This document shows positions 17,236-28,619 of a stretch of DNA of 64,000 nucleotides, piece after piece. A program made the translations under genes and the position numbers. A model generated the notes under the pieces. It saw nothing but the letters and a program-made list of their open reading frames with translations, was not told where the DNA came from and made no database searches. This DNA comes from Serinicoccus chungangensis (GTDB taxonomy: Bacteria > Actinomycetota > Actinomycetes > Actinomycetales > Dermatophilaceae), in contig NZ_LQBL01000022.1 of NCBI RefSeq assembly GCF_001483745.1, positions 124,001-188,000 on the forward strand, read 5' to 3'. Each line of letters begins with the position of its first letter. The stretch's first letter is position 1.

Positions 17236-18762
17236 GTGACCCGCTCCGCCGCCATCGCCGCGCCCAACACCTACGCCACCGAGGCGGCCGCGCAGGCCCT
17301 GGCGTCCGGGGGGAACGCGCTGGACGCCGCGGTGGCCGCGATGCTGACCGCCACGGTCACCGAGCCCGGCGTCATCTCCACCCTGGGCGGGTGCTTCGTC
17401 AACGTCTGGGCTCCCGGGGAGGACCCGGTCGTCGTCGACGGCAACGTCGAGATGCCGGGACGCGGCATGAGCGCCGACCGGCGGGGGCAGGGTCTCATCG
17501 AGGCCGCGTCGGACTACGGCGGCGGGATGGTGACCTGGGTGGGGCCGGGGTCCGTCGCCACCCCCGGGATGCTGGCCGCGATGGGCTGGGCCCACCAGCG
17601 CTACGGCCGGGCGCCCTGGGCCGAGCTGCTCCAGCCCGCCGCGGACGTCGCCCGGGCCGGCTACCCCCTCAGCCGCACCGCGCAGTCCTACCTCGTCCTG
17701 GTCACCGACACCATCCTGGCGTGGGACCCGGCCACCCGGGCCCTGCTCACCGTGGACGGCGCCGCCCCGGCCGTCGGCCACCGCGTGGTCGACCCGGTGC
17801 TGGCCGACACCCTCGAGCACATCGGGGCGCAGGGCGCCGGCACCGCCTACCACGGCGACGTCGCCCGGGCGATCGACGCGGACATGCGCGCCCGCGGCGG
17901 GCTGCTCTCGCTGGTCGACCTCGAGGCCTACCAGCCGGTCGTGCGGCGGGCGCTGCGCAGCCGGCTGGGCCCCTGGGACCTCGCCTGCAACCCGCCGCCC
18001 TCCATCGGCGGCCCCGTCCTCACCGCGCTGCTGCGGCTGCTGGGGGCGGTCGAGGGGCCGATCGACCCGGCGCAGGCGGCGCTGGTCATGCGGGAGGTCC
18101 TCGACATCCGCCTCGACCGGATCGACACCGCGCACGACCTCGAGGCGGCCGGCGCCGAGCTGCTGCAGACGCTGCACCACATCGGCGCCACCGGGCTGCC
18201 GACCTCTCCCTCGACCGCGCACGTCTCGGTGGTCGACGCCGACGGCCTGGCGTGCGCGCTCACCGCGTCGGCGGGCTACGGCTCGGGGATGACGATCGCG
18301 GGCACCGGCCTGGTGGCCAACAACTCCCTCGGGGAGCTGGAGCTCAACCGGCACGGGCTGCACGCCCTCGCCCCCGGCACCCGGCTGGCCTCCAACATGG
18401 CTCCGACCACGGCCCGCCGGGAGGACGGCGCGGTGCTGGCCATCGGCACGCCCGGCGCCGACCGGATCACCACGGCGCTGGCGCAGGTGCTCACCCACCT
18501 GGCCCGCCACGGCGAGGACCTGCAGACGGCCGTGGACCAGCCGCGCATGCACCCCCGCCGGCTCGAGGACGGCACGACGCGCATCGACCACGAGCAGGAC
18601 GCCCAGATCGCGGCCAGCCTGGACGCCGCCGGGCTGACCCGCCACGAGCACCCGCCGAGCTCGATGTACTTCGGCGGGGTGGGCGCGGCCCTGCGCGGCC
18701 CGGACGGCGCCCTCGGCGCCGCCGCGGACGCCCGCCGGGTGGCGGCCACGCTGGTCACCTGA
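17236..18762 (+). CDS. ggt: Gamma-glutamyltranspeptidase family protein
   Basis: 508 residues. The N-terminal part shows AAAQALASGGNALDAAVAAMLT and the PGSVATPGML segment, typical of the family. The self-processing site reads SPSTAHVSVVDADG; Thr327 aligns with the nucleophilic Thr of characterised enzymes, followed by GSGMT-type glycine motifs in the small subunit. No signal peptide is visible, so this may be a cytoplasmic member acting on glutathione analogues or other gamma-glutamyl compounds; actinobacteria use mycothiol rather than glutathione, so the true substrate is open. GTG at 17236 is chosen since it opens the conserved N-terminus. Divergent from the membrane protein gene. Confidence 0.85.
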   Translation: MTRSAAIAAPNTYATEAAAQALASGGNALDAAVAAMLTATVTEPGVISTLGGCFVNVWAPGEDPVVVDGNVEMPGRGMSADRRGQGLIEAASDYGGGMVTWVGPGSVATPGMLAAMGWAHQRYGRAPWAELLQPAADVARAGYPLSRTAQSYLVLVTDTILAWDPATRALLTVDGAAPAVGHRVVDPVLADTLEHIGAQGAGTAYHGDVARAIDADMRARGGLLSLVDLEAYQPVVRRALRSRLGPWDLACNPPPSIGGPVLTALLRLLGAVEGPIDPAQAALVMREVLDIRLDRIDTAHDLEAAGAELLQTLHHIGATGLPTSPSTAHVSVVDADGLACALTASAGYGSGMTIAGTGLVANNSLGELELNRHGLHALAPGTRLASNMAPTTARREDGAVLAIGTPGADRITTALAQVLTHLARHGEDLQTAVDQPRMHPRRLEDGTTRIDHEQDAQIAASLDAAGLTRHEHPPSSMYFGGVGAALRGPDGALGAAADARRVAATLVT

Positions 18763-18796
18763 GCGGGCACCGCCCGCGCATGGCAGCATGCAGGGC

Positions 18797-19423
18797 ATGG
18801 TCAACCTCACGCGGATCTACACCCGGACCGGCGACGACGGCAGCACCGCCCTGGGCGACAACGGCCGGACCCGCAAGACCGACCCCCGGCTGGCGGCCTA
18901 CGCCGACACCGACGAGACCAACGCGGTCATCGGGGTGGCCGTGGCCGGCGGCAACCTGCCCATCGAGGTGCAGGACACCCTCGCCCGCATCCAGAACGAC
19001 CTCTTCGACGTCGGGGCCGACCTGTGCATGCCGCTGCGGGCGAGCTACGAGTGGGAGCCGCTGCGGGTGAAGGCGGCGTGGGTGGAGGAGCTGGAGGCCG
19101 ACTGCGACCGCTACAACGCCGACCTGCCGGCGCTGCGCTCGTTCATCCTGCCCGGCGGCACCCCGGCCGCCGCCCTGCTGCACCAGGCGCGCACCGTCGC
19201 CCGGCGGGCCGAGCGCTCGACCTGGGCCGCCCTGGAGGCCTACGGCGACCAGCCGGCCGACGAGGGCGCGGACAAGGGCATGGGCGGGGTCAACCCGCTC
19301 ACCGCGACCTACCTCAACCGGCTCTCGGACCTGCTGTTCATCCTGGCCCGGGTGGCGGGTCGCAGCGGCGAGGGCGACGTGCTCTGGAGGCCCGGCGGCG
19401 GCCGGGAGCAGCCCTCGCGCTGA
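18797..19423 (+). CDS. pduO: PduO-type cob(I)alamin adenosyltransferase
   Basis: Transfers the adenosyl group of ATP to cob(I)alamin, making coenzyme B12. 208 residues, normal length. The ATP-binding N-terminus LTRIYTRTGDDGSTALGD and the K-T-x-x-RL-x-AYAD-x-DE segment are clear; RTVARRAER and YLNRLSDLLFILAR form the conserved active-site helices. The likely client is methylmalonyl-CoA mutase, whose partner epimerase is also in the window. ATG at 18797 is used. The gene is convergent with a DUF2550 gene; this pair next to atpC is the same as in mycobacteria. Confidence 0.92.
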   Translation: MVNLTRIYTRTGDDGSTALGDNGRTRKTDPRLAAYADTDETNAVIGVAVAGGNLPIEVQDTLARIQNDLFDVGADLCMPLRASYEWEPLRVKAAWVEELEADCDRYNADLPALRSFILPGGTPAAALLHQARTVARRAERSTWAALEAYGDQPADEGADKGMGGVNPLTATYLNRLSDLLFILARVAGRSGEGDVLWRPGGGREQPSR

Positions 19424-19429
19424 GGCGGA

Positions 19430-19447
19430 CCCGCCCCGTGGGGCGGG
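19430..19447. terminator. Hairpin between convergent genes
   Basis: CCCGCCCC (19430-19437) and GGGGCGGG (19440-19447) form an 8-bp GC stem around GT, six bases after one stop and eleven before the other. Probably a bidirectional terminator. Confidence 0.6.
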
Positions 19448-19458
19448 CCAGGGGGAGG

Positions 19459-19890
19459 TCAGGCGACGTGGGAGTTCCAGCCCGGCGGCACCGCCTCGAC
19501 CCAGGAGCGCAGGGCGGTGTAGTGCTGCTCCCCCAGCGCCAGCTCGAACCGGGCCGTGCCGTAGCTCACCGGCACCCGGATGAGGGCGGCCCCGCCCAGC
19601 GCGGCGGCGTCGGCGGTCTCGAGCGGCCCGGCCACCCCCAGGTCGAGGTTGCCCCGCATCCACGGGCCGACGGACGGACCGCCTCGTCCCCGCAGGGAGA
19701 GACGGTCCTCGGTGAAACGCAGGGTGCCCCGGCGCCAGGGGCGCTCGGCGTCCCGGTAGGCCGCGGGCATCGGCGGGCACATGCTCCCGCGCTCCCCGGC
19801 GATCCGGAAGGTGAGCAGCCCGAGACCCAGGATGACCAGGGCCCCGACCAGGGCCATGAGCACCAGGACGATGGCACCGGCGCCGGTCAT
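19459..19890 (-). CDS. DUF2550 membrane-anchored protein
   Basis: 143 residues: one N-terminal membrane helix (about 5-28), then a ~110-residue cytoplasmic domain with RRGTLRFTEDRLSLRGR and WMRGNLDLGV, typical of DUF2550. The family is found almost only in actinobacteria, directly downstream of atpC; its function is unknown. The spacing to atpC is 17 bases in the same direction, so it is probably on the same transcript. Confidence 0.87.
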   Translation of the reverse strand: MTGAGAIVLVLMALVGALVILGLGLLTFRIAGERGSMCPPMPAAYRDAERPWRRGTLRFTEDRLSLRGRGGPSVGPWMRGNLDLGVAGPLETADAAALGGAALIRVPVSYGTARFELALGEQHYTALRSWVEAVPPGWNSHVA

Positions 19891-19907
19891 GAACGGTGGT
19901 GTGCCCG

Positions 19908-20189
19908 TCAGCCGGCGGCGGGGGCGGAGAGCGACCCGGCGTCGACCCGGTCGGCCACCACGACGACCTTGTCCTCGTCGACGGAGAGGAAGCCCCCGTC
20001 GATGGTGACCGCCTGCGGCGTGCCCCCCGTGTGGATGGTGACGTCCCCCTCGACGAGCACCGCGAGGACCGGCGTGTGACCGGGCAGGATGCCCAGGTCA
20101 CCGTCGATGCTGCGGGCGCTCACCATGGAAGCCTCGCCCTCCCAGACCTTGCGGTCCGCGGCGACCAGCTCGACCTGCAGTGCACTCAC
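19908..20189 (-). CDS. atpC: ATP synthase F1 subunit epsilon
   Basis: Central-stalk subunit that couples rotation and inhibits ATP hydrolysis. 93 residues covers the N-terminal beta-sandwich (VELVAADRKVWEGEASMV, DLGILPGHTPVLAVL, GGFLSVDEDKVVVVAD) but the C-terminal helical hairpin is missing, as is common for the short actinobacterial form. GTG at 20189 is supported by AAGGGA seven bases upstream. Unusually, atpC does not directly follow atpD: a permease gene and ~220 bases with repeats and a hairpin intervene, so atpC may rely on the permease promoter. Confidence 0.93.
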   Translation of the reverse strand: MSALQVELVAADRKVWEGEASMVSARSIDGDLGILPGHTPVLAVLVEGDVTIHTGGTPQAVTIDGGFLSVDEDKVVVVADRVDAGSLSAPAAG

Positions 20190-20211
20190 GAGATGTCCCT
20201 TCGATGACGGT

Positions 20212-21537
20212 TCAAGGATCGAGTCTACCGGCCCGGCCCGAGGACCCGGAACGCGACCGGTCACGCTCCACCGGGGCGACCTCGACCGCCCCGGTGCGGC
20301 GGTTGATGGCCGACATGCCGTGGTAGACGAGCAGCGCCGCGCCGGTGCCGAGGGCGATCCCCTCGAAGCTCAGCGCGCCCGCGTCCCACGTGTAGTTGGC
20401 GATGCCCACGACCAGGGCCACCGCCGCGGTCGACAGGTTGATCGGGTTGCCGAAGTCGACCCGGTGCTCGACCCAGATGCGGACGCCCAGGACCCCGATC
20501 ATGCCGTAGAGCACGGTGGCGGCGCCGCCGAGCACCCCGGCCGGCACGGTCTGGATGAGGGCCCCGAACTTCGGCAGGAAGGCCAGGGCCACCGCCGTGA
20601 GGGCGGCGACCCAGTAGGCCGCGGTGGAGTAGACCCGGGTGGCGGCCATGACCCCGATGTTCTCGGCGTAGGTCGTCGTGCCCGAGCCGCCGCCGGCCCC
20701 GGCCAGGGTGGTCGCCAGGCCGTCCGAGAGCAGCGTGCGGCCCAGCATGTGGTCCAGGGCGTCCGCGGACTCCCCGGTCATCTGCGCCACCGACTTCACG
20801 TGCCCGATGTTCTCCGCCACGAGCACGAGCACGACGGGCACGAAGAGCCCGACGACGCCGAGGTGGAACTCGGGCGCCATGAGCGGCGGCGCGCCCAGCC
20901 ACCCCGCCTCGCCGACGACGGCCAGGTCGACCTCTCCGCGGGCCAGTGCCACGGCATACCCGACGAGCACGCCGAGCAGGATCGACAGCCGGCCCAGCAG
21001 CCCGCGGAAGAGCACGGTGCAGAGCAGGATCGCGGCGAGCGTGGCGAGGGCGGTGACCGGTGCCTGCTCCACGTTGCCCCACGCCGCCGGCGCGAGGTTG
21101 AGGCCGATGAGCGCCACGATCGCCCCGGTCACGGTGGGAGGCATGAGGCGGGCGATCCAGCCGTGCCCGACGAGCTGCACCAGGACCCCCACCAGGGCCA
21201 GCCCGACCCCGGCGATCACCACCCCGCCGAGCGCCCCCGCGGGCCCGTGCTCGGCCTGGGCCGCGGCGATGGGCGCGAGGAAGGCGAAGCTGGACCCCAG
21301 GTAGGACGGCACCTGGTTCTGGGTGACGAGGAGGAACAGCACCGTCCCCAGCCCGCTGAAGAGCAGCGTGGTGCTGGGCGGGAAGCCGGTGATGAGCGGC
21401 ACGAGGAAGGTCGCGCCGAACATCGCGACGACGTGCTGCATGCCGATGCCGATGGTCGGCACCCACGCGAGCCGCTCCCGGGGCCCGACGACCTCCCCCG
21501 GGGTGATCCGACGGCCGTCTCCGTGCACGGTCCACAT
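20212..21537 (-). CDS. uraA: Uracil/xanthine permease (NCS2 family)
   Basis: 441 residues, about 14 membrane segments, NCS2 nucleobase:proton symporter. Recognised from GIGMQHVVAMFGATFLVPLI, the QVPSYLGSSFAFLAPI block, VAENIGHVKSVAQ with the substrate-binding Glu, and GGGSGTTTYAENIGVMA with the second Glu, the usual pattern of uracil transporters. The gene is inserted between atpD and atpC in the same orientation. The stop is 22 bases from the atpC start, so atpC is probably read from this transcript. ATG at 21537 follows a GAGGAGA-like ribosome-binding site. Confidence 0.9.
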   Translation of the reverse strand: MWTVHGDGRRITPGEVVGPRERLAWVPTIGIGMQHVVAMFGATFLVPLITGFPPSTTLLFSGLGTVLFLLVTQNQVPSYLGSSFAFLAPIAAAQAEHGPAGALGGVVIAGVGLALVGVLVQLVGHGWIARLMPPTVTGAIVALIGLNLAPAAWGNVEQAPVTALATLAAILLCTVLFRGLLGRLSILLGVLVGYAVALARGEVDLAVVGEAGWLGAPPLMAPEFHLGVVGLFVPVVLVLVAENIGHVKSVAQMTGESADALDHMLGRTLLSDGLATTLAGAGGGSGTTTYAENIGVMAATRVYSTAAYWVAALTAVALAFLPKFGALIQTVPAGVLGGAATVLYGMIGVLGVRIWVEHRVDFGNPINLSTAAVALVVGIANYTWDAGALSFEGIALGTGAALLVYHGMSAINRRTGAVEVAPVERDRSRSGSSGRAGRLDP

Positions 21538-21576
21538 GGCTGGTCTCCTCGCTGGTCGTTCTGGCCTCCCTGATCC

Positions 21577-21676
21577 GCACCGGACGTGCGGTCAGCACGC
21601 ACCGGACGCGCGGTCAGCACGCACCGGACGCGCGGTCAGCACGCACCGGACGCGCGGTCAGCACGCACCGGACGCG
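21577..21676. repeat. Tandem 22-bp repeat (about 4.5 copies) upstream of uraA
   Basis: Units start at 21577, 21599, 21621 and 21643, each 22 bp, followed by a 12-bp partial unit at 21665. The unit is GCACCGGACGCGCGGTCAGC plus AC; only the first copy differs (T for C). Units 2-4 are identical, which indicates recent amplification by slippage or recombination. It lies between uraA and atpD, 40 bases upstream of the uraA start. Confidence 0.95.
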
Positions 21677-21694
21677 TCTGCGTCGCCGGGCGCA

Positions 21695-21736
21695 GTCAGG
21701 CCCCGGTGCCCGCGTCCGCGGGTGCCGGGGCCTGAC
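21695..21736 (-). terminator. Strong hairpin downstream of atpD
   Basis: A 19-bp stem (21695-21713 with 21718-21736; two G-T pairs) with the loop GTCC, starting 18 bases after the atpD stop. This should stop or strongly reduce transcription from the atp operon before uraA and atpC. No T-tract follows. Confidence 0.75.
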
Positions 21737-21753
21737 TCAGGCGACGGGCGTGC

Positions 21754-24127
<2,374 letters not shown>

Positions 24128-24183
24128 ATCTCGCCTCTCTCGTTGGCTCTGGTGGTCGGTCGGATCGCTGGGGCGTGCCCCGG

Positions 24184-25830
24184 TCAGCTGCGCTGGACGG
24201 TCAGCTGCTCCTGGTCGACCTCGTCGTCACCCATGGCGTCGACGGAGTCGTCCTCGGCGGAGCCGACACCGACCTCGGCGCTGTCGTCAGGGGTGAACTC
24301 GGACTGGAAGGCGCTCATGGCCTCGCCCAGCGCGGCGGCGGTGTCGTCCCCGAGCTTGCCGCTCTCGCGGATCCCGGCGAGCAGCCCGTCGTGCTCCCGG
24401 CGCAGGAACTCGACCCACTCCGACTCGAAGCGGCGCACGTCGCTGACGGGCACCTCGTCGATGTGGCCGTTGGTGCCGGCCCAGATGATGGCGACCTGGT
24501 CCTCCACCGAGACCGGGGAGGACTGCGGCTGCTTGAGGATCTCGACCATGCGCGCGCCGCGGGCCAGCTGGGCCTTGGAGGCGTCGTCGAGGTCGGAGGC
24601 GAACATCGCGAAGGCCTCCATCTCGCGGAACTGCGCGAGGTCGACCTTGAGCCGGCCGGAGACCGACTTCATCGCCTTGATCTGCGCGGCTCCGCCGACC
24701 CGCGAGACCGACACACCCACGTCGATCGCCGGTCGCACGTTGGAGTTGAACAGGTCCGCCTGCAGGTAGATCTGCCCGTCGGTGATGGAGATGACGTTGG
24801 TCGGGATGTAGGCCGACACGTCACCCGCCTTGGTCTCGATGATCGGCAGCCCGGTCATCGACCCGGCGCCCATCTCGTCGGACAGCTTCGCGCAACGCTC
24901 GAGCAGCCGGGAGTGCAGGTAGAACACGTCGCCGGGGTAGGCCTCGCGGCCCGGCGGGCGGCGCAGCAGCAGCGACACCGCGCGGTAGGCCTCGGCCTGC
25001 TTGGACAGGTCGTCGAAGACGATGAGGACGTGCTTGCCGTCGTACATCCAGTGCTGGCCGATGGCCGAGCCGGTGTAGGGGGCGAGGTACTTGAAGCCGG
25101 CGGCGTCCGAGGCGGGGGCGGCCACGATGGTGGTGTAGTCCAGCGCGCCGTTCTCCTCCAGGGTCCCGCGCACCGAGGCGATGGTCGAGCCCTTCTGGCC
25201 GATCGCGACGTAGATGCAGCGCACCTGCTTGTCCGGGTCGCCGGACTCCCAGTTGGACTTCTGGTTGAGGATGGTGTCGATGGCCACGGCGGTCTTGCCG
25301 GTCTGCCGGTCGCCGATGATGAGCTGGCGCTGCCCGCGGCCGATGGGGATCATCGCGTCGATCGCCTTGATGCCGGTCTGCAGCGGCTCGTGCACCGACT
25401 TGCGCGCCATGACCCCGGGGGCCTGCAGCTCCAGGGCCCGGCGACCCTCGGTCTCGATGTCCCCCATCCCGTCGATGGGCTGGCCGAGCGGGTTGACGAC
25501 GCGGCCGAGGTAGCCGTCGCCGACCGGGACCGAGAGGACCTCGCCGGTGCGCCGGACGTCCTGGCCCTCCTCGATGCCGGAGAAGTCGCCCAGCACGATG
25601 ACACCGACCTCGTGGACGTCCAGGTTCAGGGCCAGGCCGAGGGTGCCGTCGGCGAACTCGAGCAGCTCGTTGGTCATCACCGAGGGCAGGCCCTCGACGT
25701 GGGCGATGCCGTCGCTGGCGTCGACCACCCGGCCGACCTCTTCGCGTGAGGCCGAGCCCGGCTCGTAGGACTTGACGAACTGGTCCAGCGCGTCCCGGAT
25801 CTCCTCCGGACGGATCGAAAGCTCCGTCAT
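24184..25830 (-). CDS. atpA: ATP synthase F1 subunit alpha
   Basis: Non-catalytic nucleotide-binding subunit, 548 residues. Walker A GDRQTGKT (about residue 170), [13 protein letters not shown], and the arginine-finger region [15 protein letters not shown] are visible. The C-terminus carries an acidic ~35-residue extension (about 510-548), which actinobacterial alpha subunits often have and which in mycobacteria limits ATP hydrolysis. ATG at 25830 is preceded by GAGGAGA. Confidence 0.97.
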   Translation of the reverse strand: MTELSIRPEEIRDALDQFVKSYEPGSASREEVGRVVDASDGIAHVEGLPSVMTNELLEFADGTLGLALNLDVHEVGVIVLGDFSGIEEGQDVRRTGEVLSVPVGDGYLGRVVNPLGQPIDGMGDIETEGRRALELQAPGVMARKSVHEPLQTGIKAIDAMIPIGRGQRQLIIGDRQTGKTAVAIDTILNQKSNWESGDPDKQVRCIYVAIGQKGSTIASVRGTLEENGALDYTTIVAAPASDAAGFKYLAPYTGSAIGQHWMYDGKHVLIVFDDLSKQAEAYRAVSLLLRRPPGREAYPGDVFYLHSRLLERCAKLSDEMGAGSMTGLPIIETKAGDVSAYIPTNVISITDGQIYLQADLFNSNVRPAIDVGVSVSRVGGAAQIKAMKSVSGRLKVDLAQFREMEAFAMFASDLDDASKAQLARGARMVEILKQPQSSPVSVEDQVAIIWAGTNGHIDEVPVSDVRRFESEWVEFLRREHDGLLAGIRESGKLGDDTAAALGEAMSAFQSEFTPDDSAEVGVGSAEDDSVDAMGDDEVDQEQLTVQRS

Positions 25831-25899
25831 GATTCTTCTCCTCGTCGTGGCCCTGGCGTGTGGTCGGGCCGGTGCTGTGGGGTAGGTGGTGGGCTCTGG

Positions 25900-26721
25900 T
25901 CAGCCGGCCATGAGGCGGCGGGCCTGGTCGAGACGATGGCTGACGGTCCCGTCGATGACCTCGTCACCGATCTCGACCCGGATGCCGCCGACGACGTCGG
26001 GGTCGACGACCACGTTGGTGTGGACGGTGCGGGAGTACTGCCGGCTCAGCGTGGCGCGCAGGGTCTCCTCCTGCTCGTCGCTGAGCGGCACGGCGGTGGT
26101 GACGATCGCGGTGACCTGGTCCTGCACCTCCGCAGCCTGCTCGAGGTATGCCGCGAGCGTCCGCTCGACGCGGCTGCCGCGGACCCCCACGGCCGCCTGG
26201 GCGGCGAGGCGGACCGTCTCCGGGGCGGACTTGACCGAGAGCAGGCGCTCCACGAGCGCGCGCTTGGCGTCGGCCGGGGCGCGCCGGTCGGCCAGGGCCG
26301 CCTGCAGCTCCGGCGCGGACTGCACGATCCGGCTGAACCGGAACAGCTCGTCCTCCACCTGGCCCAACCGCTCGTGCCGATGGGCGTGGACCAGGTGCGC
26401 CTCGACCGAGAGCCGCTCGAGCGCGGTCGCGAGGTCGCCGGTCCCGGCCCACCGCTGCGCCACCACGGCCTTGACGACGTGCAGCGCCTCGTCGCTCACC
26501 TTGCCGCCGAGCAGGCGCTCGGCGATGGCCGCCCGCTCCTGCCCCTCGCGGGAGGGGTCGGCGAGGGTGCGCGCGAGGACCGCGTTGCCGTCCACCAGCC
26601 GGGCGACGGACCAGACCTGGTCACCCACCCGGGCCGGGTCGACCGAGCCGCCCTCGTGCTGGAGCACCTGCTCCAGGCCCTCGCGTGCCCCGTGGTAGGA
26701 CCGCCGGTAGGCGCTGTCCAT
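25900..26721 (-). CDS. atpH: ATP synthase subunit delta
   Basis: Peripheral-stalk subunit joining b subunits to the F1 head; 273 residues, close to the enlarged ~271-residue actinobacterial form rather than the ~180 residues of E. coli. The C-terminal half has the delta signature RLSVEAHLVHAHRHERLGQVEDELFRFSRIV and GGIRVEIGDEVIDGTVSHRLDQARR. Its start overlaps the stop of atpF by one base (TGATG), so translation is coupled. A separate b-delta fusion as in mycobacteria is not seen; atpF is complete. Confidence 0.93.
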   Translation of the reverse strand: MDSAYRRSYHGAREGLEQVLQHEGGSVDPARVGDQVWSVARLVDGNAVLARTLADPSREGQERAAIAERLLGGKVSDEALHVVKAVVAQRWAGTGDLATALERLSVEAHLVHAHRHERLGQVEDELFRFSRIVQSAPELQAALADRRAPADAKRALVERLLSVKSAPETVRLAAQAAVGVRGSRVERTLAAYLEQAAEVQDQVTAIVTTAVPLSDEQEETLRATLSRQYSRTVHTNVVVDPDVVGGIRVEIGDEVIDGTVSHRLDQARRLMAG

Positions 26722-27341
26722 CAGCGGACCTCGTCGCGGGCGCCGAGCTTCTCGGGGGCGATGGCACCGGAGTCCAGGTCGGCGAGGAAGCGGTCGACGA
26801 TCCCCCGCTGCCGCGCCTCCTGCTCCAGGGACTCACCGACGATCTTGCTGGCCAGCGCGGTCGAGATCTCGCCGACCTCACCACGCAGCTGGACGAAGGC
26901 CTGCTGGCGCTCGGCCTCGATCTGCTTGTGCGCGGTCTCGGTGATCCGGTTGGCCTCGACCTGGGCCTGCTCGCGCATCTCGGCGATGATCTGCGCGCCC
27001 TGCTCCTTGGCCCGTTCGCGGATCTGGGCGGCCTCGGCCCGCGCCTCACCGAGCTGGTCCTCGTACTTCTTCTTCGCGGCGGCTGCCTCGGCCTCGGCCT
27101 TCTCGGCACGCTCCATCCCGCCCTCGATGGCCGACGTGCGGTCGGCGTAGGCCTTCTCGAGGTTGGGGACGATCTTGCGCTTGACGAAGACGTAGAAGAT
27201 GCCGAAGACGATCAGCCCGAAGATGAGCTCCGGCATGTAGGGCAGGATCGGGATGGCTCCCTCACCGGCCCCGATGGGCTCGGAGTGGTCGTCCTCGGTC
27301 GCGGCCTTCAGCGCGCCCGCAACGATCGTGGTGTAGTCCAC
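26721..27341 (-). CDS. atpF: ATP synthase F0 subunit b
   Basis: Peripheral-stalk membrane subunit, 206 residues: short periplasmic N-terminus, one membrane helix (about 33-55, PELIFGLIVFGIFYVFVKRK) and a long charged coiled coil from 58 to about 190, rich in Ala, Glu, Lys and Arg. GTG at 27341 follows GAGGAG at eight bases. The stop overlaps the atpH start. Confidence 0.95.
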   Translation of the reverse strand: MDYTTIVAGALKAATEDDHSEPIGAGEGAIPILPYMPELIFGLIVFGIFYVFVKRKIVPNLEKAYADRTSAIEGGMERAEKAEAEAAAAKKKYEDQLGEARAEAAQIRERAKEQGAQIIAEMREQAQVEANRITETAHKQIEAERQQAFVQLRGEVGEISTALASKIVGESLEQEARQRGIVDRFLADLDSGAIAPEKLGARDEVR

Positions 27342-27418
27342 GAGCGGCTCCTCACGTGTGCGTGTCCGTCACCGGCGGACCGGTGCTGCGGACGGGTCTG
27401 GGGAAGGGGCAGGGCCGG

Positions 27419-27634
27419 TCAGCCGACGAAGAACGCGATGAAGAAGAGCACCAGGCCGAAGATGGCGAGGGCCTCGGCGAGCGCGAAGCCGAGGATGGCG
27501 ATCGGCTGCAGCTTGCCCTGCGCCTCGGGCTGGCGGGCGACGCCGTTGATGTAGGCCGCGAAGATCAGACCCACGGCGATCGCCGGGCCGATGGTCGACA
27601 CGCCGTAGCCGAGGAGGGTGATGTCACCAGACAC
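27419..27634 (-). CDS. atpE: ATP synthase F0 subunit c
   Basis: Proteolipid of the rotor ring, 71 residues with two membrane helices. Helix 1 has [22 protein letters not shown] including the polar-loop RQPE; helix 2 has the proton-binding Glu in [17 protein letters not shown]. There is no Na+-binding signature, so it is a proton-driven ring. GTG at 27634, with a purine-rich AAAGAGAA upstream. A hairpin lies 25-45 bases upstream in the atpB-atpE gap. Confidence 0.96.
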   Translation of the reverse strand: MSGDITLLGYGVSTIGPAIAVGLIFAAYINGVARQPEAQGKLQPIAILGFALAEALAIFGLVLFFIAFFVG

Positions 27635-27658
27635 GTCAGTTCTCTTTCTGTTGAGGTC

Positions 27659-27679
27659 CCGGCGCCCGTCGGGCGCCGG
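27659..27679 (-). promoter_or_regulatory. Hairpin in the atpB-atpE intergenic region
   Basis: A perfect 9-bp stem (27659-27667 with 27671-27679) with the loop GAC/GTC inside the operon. Being between atpB and atpE, it may protect or set off the atpE message, which must be translated many times more than atpB. Stem and position are seen; the role is inferred. Confidence 0.5.
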
Positions 27680-27727
27680 AGGCTTCTAGTGCGTATTCAG
27701 TTGTGGTCGGGGATGGAACCGGGCAGG

Positions 27728-28546
27728 TCAGTGCTCGTCCGCCAGGGCCCCGCCGATGTAGGACGCGGCGAGGAGGGTGAAGACGTAGGCCTGCAGGAAC
27801 TGGATCAGGGCCTCGAAGACCGTGAGGAGGGCACCGAGGATCCAGGCGGGCAGGGCCACCAGCATCAGGCCCGGCTCGAAGGTCTTGAAGAGGTACCAGC
27901 CGCCGACGATGAAGACCACGAGCAGCATGTGACCGGCGAACATGTTGCCGAACAGTCGCAGCGCCAGCGTGAGCGGCCGGGTGATGAAGAAGGTGATGAG
28001 CTCGAGGAAGAGGATGAACGGCTTGATCCATCCCGGCAGCCCGGCCGGGAGCATGCCGCCGATGTAGCGGCCGACCCCGCCGGCCTTGCGCAGCCCCACC
28101 CAGTGGTAGACGACGTAGACGATGAGGGTGAGACCGATCGGGAAGCCGATCCGCGCCATCGTGGGGTTCTGGAACGGCGGGATGATGCCGAAGACGTTGT
28201 TGAGCAGGATGAAGACGAACAGCGAGAACAGGAACGGCACGAAGGGCATGAAGTCCTTGCTGCCGATCATGTCGCGGGCGATGCCGTTGCGGGCGAAGTT
28301 GTAGACCTGCTCGGTCAGCCACTGCCCCTTGCCCGGCACGATCGCGGCCCGGCGGGTGGTGACGAACAGCGCCACCATGAGCAGCCCCGTCGCGATGGCC
28401 ATGAGCAGCATGGGACGGGTGAAGTAGTACTCGGTCCCGGGGATCGCGAAGAGCGGCTGCCAGAAGTCGCCGGGGGTGGGGGGGAAGTGGCTCTCCTCAC
28501 CGGCCGTCGGCAGGTGCAGGCCAGCGGCCGTCATGGTCGCGTTCAC
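27728..28546 (-). CDS. atpB: ATP synthase F0 subunit a
   Basis: Stator proton channel, 272 residues, about six membrane helices. The essential Arg lies in LALRLFGNMFAGH; the C-terminal helix with EALIQFLQAYVFTLLAASYI carries the conserved Glu/Gln. GTG at 28546 is chosen because GGAGGAG lies five bases upstream; an in-frame ATG four codons later would be too far from it. Confidence 0.95.
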   Translation of the reverse strand: MNATMTAAGLHLPTAGEESHFPPTPGDFWQPLFAIPGTEYYFTRPMLLMAIATGLLMVALFVTTRRAAIVPGKGQWLTEQVYNFARNGIARDMIGSKDFMPFVPFLFSLFVFILLNNVFGIIPPFQNPTMARIGFPIGLTLIVYVVYHWVGLRKAGGVGRYIGGMLPAGLPGWIKPFILFLELITFFITRPLTLALRLFGNMFAGHMLLVVFIVGGWYLFKTFEPGLMLVALPAWILGALLTVFEALIQFLQAYVFTLLAASYIGGALADEH

Positions 28547-28619
28547 GCGTTCTCCTCCACACAGTCTTCGTCGGACGTCGAAGCCCCTGGGCAGACAGGG
28601 ACGGGACCCGGCTCCGAGG

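Noticed and set aside
21577-21676. Iteron-type origin or DnaA box cluster
   Set aside because: No DnaA boxes, no replication gene, and the units are GC-rich tandem copies in a permease upstream region.
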